Shown one piece after another: positions 51,185 to 59,864 of a stretch of DNA of 64,000 nt; the first letter of the stretch is position 1; every line of letters begins with the position of its first letter. The position numbers were made by a program, and so were the translations under genes. The notes under the pieces were generated by a model. It searched no databases, had not been told where the DNA came from, and was given only the letters and a program-made list of their open reading frames with translations. The stretch is from Thiobacillus sp. (GTDB lineage: Bacteria; Pseudomonadota; Gammaproteobacteria; Burkholderiales; Thiobacillaceae), in the NCBI GenBank assembly GCA_020057245.1, contig JAGVGD010000141.1, forward strand, positions 1 through 64,000. Reading direction: 5' to 3'.

Positions 51185-51988
51185 TTATTTGTTGCCTGCG
51201 CTTTTATTATCGGTAATGAGGCCGCTGGTCGGCGAACTCGGGCTGGCCTGGTAGATTTTCTTCGGCATGCGACCCGCCAGAAAGGCCTCGCGCCCGGCCT
51301 CCACTGCCTTCTTCATCGCCGACGCCATCAGCACCGGATTGCCTGCACCCGCGATGGCCGTATTCATCAGCACCGCGTCACACCCCAGCTCCATCGCGAT
51401 GGTCGCATCGCTGGCAGTGCCCACCCCGGCGTCCACAATCACCGGCACCGACAGGCGGTCGATGATGATCTGCAGATTCCACGGATTGAGGATGCCCATG
51501 CCGGAACCGATCAGGCTCGCCAGCGGCATCACCGCGACGCAACCGATGTCTTCCAGCTGCTTGGCGGCGATCGGATCGTCCGAGGTGTAGACCATCACCT
51601 GAAAACCGTCCTTCACCAGCACCTCGGCGGCCTTGATCGTTTCGGCCACATTCGGATACAGCGAGGCGGGGTCGCCCAGCACTTCGAGCTTGACCAGGCT
51701 GTGGCCATCCAGCAGTTCACGTGCCAGCCGCAAGGTACGGATCGCATCGTCAGCCGTATAGCAGCCGGCAGTATTCGGCAGATAGGTGTATTTCGACGGT
51801 GGCAGCGCATCGAGCAGGCTGGGCTGGCTCGCATCCTGGCCGATGTTGGTGCGGCGGATGGCGACCGTGACGATTTCCGCACCCGAGGCTTCGACCGCGA
51901 GACGGGTCTGTTCAAAGTCCTGATATTTCCCGGTGCCCACCAGCAGGCGGGAGGAATAGGATTGTCCAGCAATGACGAGAGGGCTCAT
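51185..51988 (-). CDS. thiG: thiazole synthase
   Basis: [45 protein letters not shown]. Confidence 0.97.
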   Translation of the reverse strand: MSPLVIAGQSYSSRLLVGTGKYQDFEQTRLAVEASGAEIVTVAIRRTNIGQDASQPSLLDALPPSKYTYLPNTAGCYTADDAIRTLRLARELLDGHSLVKLEVLGDPASLYPNVAETIKAAEVLVKDGFQVMVYTSDDPIAAKQLEDIGCVAVMPLASLIGSGMGILNPWNLQIIIDRLSVPVIVDAGVGTASDATIAMELGCDAVLMNTAIAGAGNPVLMASAMKKAVEAGREAFLAGRMPKKIYQASPSSPTSGLITDNKSAGNK

Positions 51989-52068
51989 ATATTCAAGTAA
52001 AGCGTAAGGTGTGAAAACTAAAGTGCGATGGGCTAGGCCGGGGTATCGCCCCTGACGCCTCAGCCACG

Positions 52069-52272
52069 TCAGCCGCCGCCGACTGCGACGACGATCTCCA
52101 GGCGATCGCCGCTGACAAGCGACGTGCTGGCATGCTGGCTGCGTGGCACGATTTCGCCATTTTTTTCGATCGCGATGCGTTTGCCCGCCAGGTCCAGCGA
52201 TTCGATCAGTTGACTCAGGGTGAGCGAAGCAGGAAAGCGGCGCGGCTCGCCGTTGATATGAAGTTCAATCAC
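52069..52272 (-). CDS. thiS: sulfur carrier protein ThiS
   Basis: 67 aa ending in VVAVGGG. Confidence 0.93.
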   Translation of the reverse strand: MIELHINGEPRRFPASLTLSQLIESLDLAGKRIAIEKNGEIVPRSQHASTSLVSGDRLEIVVAVGGG

Positions 52273-52366
52273 AGGACACTTCTTCTATCCGGGGGACGTG
52301 AGTTTCAGTAGAATGCCGGATTCTACCCTGAAGCACCCAACAGGACAGAAGCTGCATCCCTGCCGT

Positions 52367-52440
52367 GCGGGCGTCGTATAGTGGCATTACCTGAGCTTCC
52401 CAAGCTCATGAGGAGGGTTCGATTCCCTTCGCCCGCTCCA
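52367..52440 (+). tRNA. tRNA-Gly(CCC)
   Basis: GCGGGCGTCGTATAGTGGCATTACCTGAGCTTCCCAAGCTCATGAGGAGGGTTCGATTCCCTTCGCCCGCTCCA. Confidence 0.96.
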
Positions 52441-52515
52441 AATCGCGGCATCAAAATGCCCTGCCTATCTGCCGCCGTTCAATTTTCCACCCGATTCAGC
52501 CGTTAACTGACGGCC

Positions 52516-54594
52516 ATGCCTACCTCGCTCGACCCTGCTTCTGCCGTTGCGCTGCTCCACGAAGTGGAGTCACGCATGGCGATTGCGCTGGAAAATTTTT
52601 TCCAGCGCAATCGCGAGGAAATCCAGGACACCATCCTGCGCGCCATTGCCACCCAGATCACGCCAACCATGCTGGCCGCCGGGCAAACCTCGCTGGACTG
52701 GATCAATGCCTATCCGGACACTCTGTCGACAGCCTTTGCCGAACAGTTTCGCCAGCAACTCGACCAAGCCAAAACCTTTGAACAGCGAACCAGCAGCCAG
52801 TCGGCCCCCCTGCAACTGGTGGATGACGACGTGTTGGGGCGACAGCTGGCAGAAGACAAAATCGCCGCCCAGCTGACGGACAGTCTGCGTCCCGAGTTGC
52901 TGCTGCTGTTCAGCCGGCTGCAGTCCTTGATGAAAGCCGCCCAGCGCGAACCCGGTCATACCCGGATGTTTGGCCCGCCACCCCTCATCCACGCGCTCTC
53001 GCGCGCTCTCGACACGCTGGACTTGACCCCGCTGAGCGGCACCTTGCTGATGCAAAGCACGGTCAGCCCGCTATGCGATACGCTGAAGCACACATACAAC
53101 GCGCTCGATCAGTTTCTGAAAGAACAGGGAATCGAAGAAAGCACCACCGTTCGCGCCCTGCCAGCTCCCAAACCGCGGCGCACCGAATCAGCCATCGGCG
53201 AGGATATTCTCGCGCACATCCAGTCGGTCGCGGCACAAAGACCGGCCGACCAATCGACTGCTGCGCACCCATCGGCCACCGGAGGCAGCCTGTCGTCCGG
53301 CGCCAGTGAGCGGCCAGGTGTCCTGCCAAGCTTTATCGACAGTCTTGCCCGTTGGCAAAGCCAGGCGAGTCCCGCTACAGGCGCCATCGTATCCGCGCCC
53401 TCCGCCCAACTGTTGCGACAGCTGCAGCAAAGCGCCCGCCAAACCGATGCGGGAAGCTTCGATCTCGCGGTACTGGATGCGCTGGCAGGTCTGTTCGAGT
53501 TCATCCTGGGCGATCCGGATGTTTCGGCACGCTATAAAGCTGCGATTGCGCAACTGCAAATCCCGACCCTGCGCGTCGCCCTTGAGTCGCCGTCGTTTTT
53601 CAACGACGACCACCACCCGGCACGCCAACTGATCGACCTGCTTGGCCAGTTTTCACGACGCTTCCCCGACACGCACCCGGCCAACGCCGATGCCCTGCAA
53701 CAGGTCGAGGCTGCTTGCGCGCACATCGCAGACTCTCCGTTGCGCCCAACTGAGGCATTCGAGCAGACACTGCGCGAACTCGGGACCTGGCTGAAAGACG
53801 AAACCACCCGCGCAGAAGTCGAGCTGAAGTCTGAAGTCGCCCATCTGCAACAAATCGAAAGACAGGAGCTGGGCACCCTGCTGGCGCTGCAAAACCTGCA
53901 CGATCTCACTGCGCGTTTCCCCGCCCCCGAAGCCGTGTTGCGGCGGCTGGAAGCGGCCTGGATTCCCTACATGGCTTCGCTGTATGTGGCCGAATCCGGC
54001 GAGGGGGCCAGCTGGCGCGACGCCTGTTCCACCCTGCTGCAGTTGTTTCAAAGCCTGCAGGCACCGCCGCCAGAAGCAAGGGAAGCCCGCTTGCGTTCCA
54101 TCCCCGCCATCAGTTCTGCACTGCGCCACGGGCTGCAGGCGCAAGGCGCCGATTCCGCGCAGCTCAAAAACTTTTTCAGCGCCATCACCACCGCTCAGGA
54201 GTGCTGGATTCGTCCGGATGTCAGCCAGCCGGCCAGCGTAGTCGACACGTTCGTGCCCCAGCCCATTTCGCAGGGCGAAGTAGAATCGCTCGCGCGGCAC
54301 CTGGCGCCCCCCGCTCCGGATGACCCTGCCCTGCTGCAAGCCGAACAACTGCTCGAAGGCGACTGGGTGGATTTCGACCCTCCCTACGAAGGCCTGGCAA
54401 CGGCGCGTGTGGCCTGGGTAGGGGTACATGGCTACCTGCTGTTTTGCGACGATGCCGAGGAACAGCGCTTCTCGCTCGACTGTACCCAGCTCGCAGCCGA
54501 AATTCGTGCCGGCCGCGCACGCATTCCGGAGCAATCGCTTACACGGAAAGCCATGCTGCGTCTCAAATCGCATTTGCTGGACAGCGCCGCGTAA
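52516..54594 (+). CDS. DUF1631 family protein
   Basis: FFNDDHHPARQLIDLLGQFSRRFPD, C-terminal GDWVDFDPPYEGLATARVAWVGVHGYLLFCDD; paralogous to next gene. Confidence 0.82.
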   Translation: MPTSLDPASAVALLHEVESRMAIALENFFQRNREEIQDTILRAIATQITPTMLAAGQTSLDWINAYPDTLSTAFAEQFRQQLDQAKTFEQRTSSQSAPLQLVDDDVLGRQLAEDKIAAQLTDSLRPELLLLFSRLQSLMKAAQREPGHTRMFGPPPLIHALSRALDTLDLTPLSGTLLMQSTVSPLCDTLKHTYNALDQFLKEQGIEESTTVRALPAPKPRRTESAIGEDILAHIQSVAAQRPADQSTAAHPSATGGSLSSGASERPGVLPSFIDSLARWQSQASPATGAIVSAPSAQLLRQLQQSARQTDAGSFDLAVLDALAGLFEFILGDPDVSARYKAAIAQLQIPTLRVALESPSFFNDDHHPARQLIDLLGQFSRRFPDTHPANADALQQVEAACAHIADSPLRPTEAFEQTLRELGTWLKDETTRAEVELKSEVAHLQQIERQELGTLLALQNLHDLTARFPAPEAVLRRLEAAWIPYMASLYVAESGEGASWRDACSTLLQLFQSLQAPPPEAREARLRSIPAISSALRHGLQAQGADSAQLKNFFSAITTAQECWIRPDVSQPASVVDTFVPQPISQGEVESLARHLAPPAPDDPALLQAEQLLEGDWVDFDPPYEGLATARVAWVGVHGYLLFCDDAEEQRFSLDCTQLAAEIRAGRARIPEQSLTRKAMLRLKSHLLDSAA

Positions 54595-54682
54595 ATTTTT
54601 TTCCTGCAGCCCCTCAAGTTCCCCTGAAAGACGTCGATAGATCAGCTATGCGATGTTGCGTCTGTTTCACAGGCGTACGCGC

Positions 54683-54782
54683 TGATCACCGAACAGGGCA
54701 AACCCGCCGCGAGACGGGGACGCAAAGTTTCCGGTCTCGATCACTCAGATCGAGATAGCGGGACTGCCGGTAGCACTCCGGT
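54683..54782 (+). promoter_or_regulatory. cyclic-di-GMP-I (GEMM-I) riboswitch
   Basis: ACAGGGCAAACC-(P2, GCGA tetraloop)-GGGGACGCAAAGTTTCCGG-(TCTCGATC/GATCGAGA stem)-TAGCGGGACTGCCGG; conserved GEMM-I core and GNRA tetraloop. Confidence 0.92.
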
Positions 54783-54840
54783 TTGACACCCTTCCCTCGT
54801 TCCCTGATTGGCGCATCGCACACGCAGCGAGGTGAAACCA

Positions 54841-57083
54841 TGGAGCGCGAAATGTCTGAAAACTCAGTCGTAGTTAATCTCAATCAATTCGACCGTTCAC
54901 GCCGCTCCTCGTCGGGAGCCCAAGTCTCTGCCGAGACCCTGACCATGCTGAACGACTGCCGCGACCAATTGATCGAGGGTGCGACCCGCACCCTGACCCA
55001 TCAGATGGAAGCCATGGAAGGCACGCTACTGGCGATGGCCGACCGCGCGCCCCTGCTCGATACACGCAACGTCTATTACGGTGCCCAGGGCATCCTCAAC
55101 AAGCAGGCGAACGAATTGCTGAGTGCCTGCAAGGACGCGTATTGCCAGGGATTCAGCAAATTCACCCTGGGTCGCGAAAAGCCCGCCACACTCGAACTCT
55201 CCGAACTCTCCCTGGTAGGCGACCAGGATTTTGAGCTCACACTGGCCGTCGACAAGGCCACCTCGCGTCTGCGCTTCAATTGCGCCGAAGAACTGGTTGC
55301 CCTGGATGCGCGCATCGCCCATCTGGTGGCACGCCCGAACCTGGGCGAGAACGACAATCCCCTGGGGCCGCGCGCACTGTGCGAGGCGCTGCTGGACGGC
55401 ATCACCCAGATGAATGTGTCGCAGGAAATCAAGATCGTGCTGATGAATCAGTTCAATCTGGTGCTCACGACCGAGCTTGCGGGCATTTACCAGGCCATCA
55501 ACCGTTACCTGGTGATCCACGCCGTCCTCCCAGACCTGAAGGCCGGCACCAAGGCACGCGCGCAGAGCCAGCCTTCGTCTGCCGCTGGCGCCGCTCAAGC
55601 GGCGGCTGGCGGTGACATGTTCAACCTGTTTGAACAGCTCGCCGGTGGCGGCAAAGGCACAGGCGGATCCGGCGCGGGCGCCACAGGTGGAGGCGGATTT
55701 TCGGGTGCCGCGGGCGGGGGAGGCTTTAGCCTTCTCGACTCGCTCAGTCAGCTGCAGCTCGGTGCCATGAGGCTTCCTGACGGCGGCAGCTTCGAATTGC
55801 CGATTCTGGAAGCGGCCTCCATCCAGAACGTGCTGCGCAGTCTGCAGCAAAGTCCGGTCATGCAATCGGCCAGCCCGCTCGACGCCGTGCTGGTGGATGC
55901 CGTCGCCATGCTGTTCGACGTGGTGTTCGACGAGGCCGCGATCCCCGACCGGCTGAAAGCGCAAATCGCACGGCTGCAGATTCCGGTGCTGAAGGCGGCC
56001 ATGCTGGATCGCAATTTCTTCTCGGAACAAAACCATCCGGTGCGGCGCATGCTGGACGCCATCGCCACCCTGTCGATCCATCTGCCCGAAAACGAAGCCG
56101 GCAATGCCCGCCTCGAAGCCATTTCAAGCATCGTCAGCCGGGTGCTCGACACCTTCGAGCAGGACATTGCCGTGTTCGACTCTGCCGCTGCCGAACTGGA
56201 AGCGATGGGCGCAACACTGGAAGAAAGCCTGGAGGAAACGGTCGATGTCGGCCTGCAGCAGGATATCGCCCAGATCAAACAGGCCGAACGTGCCGAACTC
56301 GCGCCGGTCATCGTGCACGATTTCATCAATCGCGCACTCAAGGACCAGACGGTGCCGGAAGCCGTGCGCGAATTCCTGCGGCGCGACTGGTCGCGACTGC
56401 TCACCACGGACTACATCGAAGAAGGCGAGCAAGGTGCGCACTTCAGCAGCAGCGTCGAGACCATGCGTGAACTGGTCTGGAGCGTGCAATCCAAAGCAGA
56501 TATGGATGCCCGCCTGATGCTGGTACGCATACTGCCGGGCCTGTTGAAACGCCTGCGCGAAGGCACGACCAAAATCAACTTTCCGGCCAAGCTGGCAGAC
56601 CGTTTCTACGCCACGCTGGTGATCCTGCATGCCAACGCGGTGCGCCCCAACACCCAGCCCGTACCGCTGCCGGAGGCGACACCGGCAGAAGTCGTGGAAG
56701 AGGTCGCAGCCATCGAACAGTTCGAGGCCGAAAACGCCGTTGCCGAAGCACCCGTAGCAACGGTGACCGAACCCGAACCGGCCGCCCCCGAGTACGAAGA
56801 CCTGTTCAGCCTGCGCGCCCGCTCGCTCAACAAAGGCGACTGGGTGGAGTTTCATTATGAAGACGGCACCATCCGCTGGGCGCGACTGGGCTGGGTCAGC
56901 GGCGTCAAGAACACCTATCTGTTCTCGGATCAGGATGGCCTGAACAGCTTCTCCATCGGCCTGCACCGTCTGGCCGACAAGCTCCGGCGTGGCGAGGCAG
57001 TCCTGGTCGAGCGCAAGTCCATTACCGAGTCCGCCTTCGGCAAACTGATGAACCTGTTCCGCCAGAAACTCGGTCACGCCTGA
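54841..57083 (+). CDS. DUF1631 family protein with Gly-rich linker
   Basis: FFSEQNHPVRRMLDAIATLS; C-terminal KGDWVEFHYEDGTIRWARLGWVSGVKNTYLFSD; start MEREMSENS at 54841. Confidence 0.85.
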
Positions 57084-57086
57084 TCG

Positions 57087-57116
57087 CTCCCCCACATGCC
57101 TGGGCATGTGGGGGAG
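57087..57116 (+). terminator. strong hairpin after DUF1631 gene
   Basis: CTCCCCCACATGC-CTGG-GCATGTGGGGGAG, 13-bp perfect stem, weak T-run. Confidence 0.65.
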
Positions 57117-57131
57117 TGTTACCCTGCCCGG

Positions 57132-58184
57132 GTGAAATCATTTGCTTCCCGCGTCATCCACTGGCAACACCGCAACGGTCGTCATACCCTGCCGTGGCAG
57201 GGCAGTCGCGACCCCTACCGCATCTGGCTGTCCGAAATCATGCTGCAGCAGACCCAGGTTGCCACCGTCATTCCCTATTTCGAACGATTTGTCGCGCGCT
57301 TTCCCAGTCTGCCCCAACTCGCCGCGGCCGACGAGGACGATGTGCTCGCACTGTGGAGCGGGCTCGGCTATTACAGCCGCGCCCGCAATCTGCACGCTGC
57401 CGCAGGATTAATCATCGAGCAGCATGCCGGCGTGTTTCCGGACACGCCGGAACAGATCGCCCGACTGCCCGGTGTCGGGCGCTCCACCGCTGCTGCGATC
57501 GCAGCGCTGGCGCTTGGGCAGCCTTGCGCGATTCTCGATGGCAATGTCAAACGCGTCCTGGCGCGCCATGGCGGAATAGCGGGCTGGCCCGGCGACAAAA
57601 AAATAGAGACCGCCTTGTGGCAACTGGCCGAGGCGCTGTTGCCGACCGGCACGCTGCACGGCGCGGGGGACATCGAAGCCTACACCCAGGGCATGATGGA
57701 TCTGGGCGCGCTCGTCTGCACCCGCAGCCAGCCGAACTGCGCCGCCTGCCCGCTCAATGCCGACTGTGTCGCCCGCATGCAGGGCCGCACCGCCGAACTG
57801 CCTGCGCCGCGTCCCAAAAAACAATTGCCCGAGAAGCAGGTGCAAATGCTGCTGCTGCTCGATCGCGGTGAGCTGCTGCTGGAAAAGCGTCCTGCACGGG
57901 GCATCTGGGGCGGCATGTGGAGTCTGCCCGAGCTTACGGTCGACGATGACCCTGGCCGGCACTGCCAGGAGCGCTACGGCGTGGCCGCCCGATCGCAAAG
58001 GGTCTTGCCGAAACTGAGCCACAGCTTCACGCACTTCAAGCTGCATATCCAGCCGGTGCAACTGCATCTCGCGTCCCGCCTCACCACCGCACCCGGCCAG
58101 CTCTGGCTGTCTCCGGCCGATGCGCTGGATGCCGCCCTGCCCTCGCCCATACGCAAACTTGTCGCACAACTGATGAATGATTGA
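57132..58184 (+). CDS. mutY: A/G-specific adenine glycosylase
   Basis: WLSEIMLQQTQVATVIPYFERF, four-cysteine cluster CTRSQPNCAACPLNADC; GTG start at 57132 avoids the upstream hairpin. Confidence 0.95.
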   Translation: MKSFASRVIHWQHRNGRHTLPWQGSRDPYRIWLSEIMLQQTQVATVIPYFERFVARFPSLPQLAAADEDDVLALWSGLGYYSRARNLHAAAGLIIEQHAGVFPDTPEQIARLPGVGRSTAAAIAALALGQPCAILDGNVKRVLARHGGIAGWPGDKKIETALWQLAEALLPTGTLHGAGDIEAYTQGMMDLGALVCTRSQPNCAACPLNADCVARMQGRTAELPAPRPKKQLPEKQVQMLLLLDRGELLLEKRPARGIWGGMWSLPELTVDDDPGRHCQERYGVAARSQRVLPKLSHSFTHFKLHIQPVQLHLASRLTTAPGQLWLSPADALDAALPSPIRKLVAQLMND

Positions 58185-58257
58185 GTGCGATGTACTGACT
58201 GTTTCGCTGACTCCATGCTATAAATCGCGGAGCTCATCACCTGCCCAGCCACTCCTT

Positions 58258-58695
58258 GTGACCTTTGTACGAATTGCATCCTGTTGGCTGATTGGACTGA
58301 CCCTGCTGACAAGCCCACTGGCTGTCATGGCCGATGTCATCGTCAACCCGAGTGTCAGCGTGAACAGCATCAGCGCATCCAGCCTGCGCAACATCTACAC
58401 CCTGCGCCAGACCAACTGGCCCGGCGGCCAGACGATTGTGGTGTTCGTGTTGCCGGACAACCACCCCGCACATGAAACCTTTACCAAGGAAAGACTCGGC
58501 GTCTACCCCTACCGGTTGCGCCAGATCTGGGACCGCCTCAGCTACAGCGGCATGGCCAGCGCGCCGATAGAGGTCAAGGACGAAACTGAACTGCGCGCAC
58601 GCGTACGCGCCACACCCGGAGCAATTGGATATATAACCAAGGACGCAAGCAAGGACACACGCCATGACGGCATCAAGACGCTCACGCTGGAGTAG
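58258..58695 (+). CDS. small PstS-like periplasmic protein (module 2)
   Basis: Signal peptide; ISASSLRNIYTLRQTNWPGGQTIVVFVLPDNHPAHETFTKERLG...ATPGAIGYITK aligns with 41746-42204 product. Confidence 0.72.
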   Translation: MTFVRIASCWLIGLTLLTSPLAVMADVIVNPSVSVNSISASSLRNIYTLRQTNWPGGQTIVVFVLPDNHPAHETFTKERLGVYPYRLRQIWDRLSYSGMASAPIEVKDETELRARVRATPGAIGYITKDASKDTRHDGIKTLTLE

Positions 58696-59860
58696 CCTGC
58701 TGCTGGCAGGCTTGCTGGAGGCAACCGCCGTCCATGCAGACGGCCTCGCCGATACGCGTTTCCGCATCCAGGGGTTTGCTGCGCAGACGCTCATCAGCAG
58801 CACCAACAATAATTTTTTTGGCGAAAGCCGCGACGCCATCAGCACCGATTTCACCGAAATCGGGCTGCAAGCTTTCTGGTTGCCGGTCGAATCACTGCAG
58901 CTGTCCGGCCAGATCTTGTACCGCGAAGCAGGCGAGGGGGACGAGGAAGGCCTGCGCCTGGATTACGCCCAGGCCGACTGGCGGTTTTACCAGAGCGAAA
59001 CCACCCAGCTCGGCATCAAGCTTGGCAAGGTCAAGGTGCCGTACGGCCTTTACAACGAAACGCGCGATGTCCCGTTTACCCGTCCCAGCATTCTGTTGCC
59101 ACAAGCCATTTATCTGGATAGCAGCCGCAGTGTGCTGATCGCCGCACCGGGCGCCATTTTCCACGCCAGTGCGATCGGTGCGCAGGGCACGCTCGATTTC
59201 ACGCTGGGCTGGGCGCAACCCGACTTCGACAGCGAAGCGGTGGAGTACGTCTTCCTGGGCAGAAACCGGCCGGGTGCGCTGGAAGGCTCCTCTGCGTTCA
59301 GCAGCAGTCTGCGCTGGGAGGCTCCGACCGACACCACGCTGATGCTGACCTACGTCGACGCCCACGCCGACTACGAACCCGGCACGCCGGACACCCTGGG
59401 CGCGGGCGAGATCCATTTCCGCAATCTGCTGTTGTCCTTCCAGCAGCGATTCGACACCGTGACGCTGACTGCCGAGTATGGCCAGCCGCGCACCGACCGC
59501 TCCGATTTCGGCCCGACCTTTCCCGATGGCGGGCGCGACTCGATCACGCGTTACGTGCAGGGCGAATGGCGCTTCCATCCCGAATGGGAAGTGGTGCTGC
59601 GCAACGAGGTCAACTACCGCGACAGGACGGACAAAACCGGCAGGAAACTGCAGGCGGCTACCGGCTTGCCGGCGCATTCCATGTACAGCGACGACTGGGT
59701 AATCGGCTTGCGCTGGGATGTCACGCCCAATTTCATGCTGCGCGCGGAGTACCACCACGTCGACGGCACCAGCTGGGTACCGGGGCTGGACAACCCGAAT
59801 ATTTTCGCCACCGAACAGCGCTGGAACATGGGTTTGCTGCAAGCAGCCTACCGATTCTGA
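58664..59860 (+). CDS. outer-membrane beta-barrel/porin-like protein (module 2)
   Basis: LGIKLGKVKVPYGLYNETRDVPFTRPSILLPQ; ends in aromatic residue ...LLQAAYRF. Confidence 0.7.
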   Translation: MTASRRSRWSSLLLAGLLEATAVHADGLADTRFRIQGFAAQTLISSTNNNFFGESRDAISTDFTEIGLQAFWLPVESLQLSGQILYREAGEGDEEGLRLDYAQADWRFYQSETTQLGIKLGKVKVPYGLYNETRDVPFTRPSILLPQAIYLDSSRSVLIAAPGAIFHASAIGAQGTLDFTLGWAQPDFDSEAVEYVFLGRNRPGALEGSSAFSSSLRWEAPTDTTLMLTYVDAHADYEPGTPDTLGAGEIHFRNLLLSFQQRFDTVTLTAEYGQPRTDRSDFGPTFPDGGRDSITRYVQGEWRFHPEWEVVLRNEVNYRDRTDKTGRKLQAATGLPAHSMYSDDWVIGLRWDVTPNFMLRAEYHHVDGTSWVPGLDNPNIFATEQRWNMGLLQAAYRF

Positions 59861-59864
59861 CACC

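Noticed and set aside
52273-52366. TPP riboswitch upstream of thiS-thiG
   Set aside because: No CTGAGA...ACCTGATCTGG-type TPP core in the spacer.
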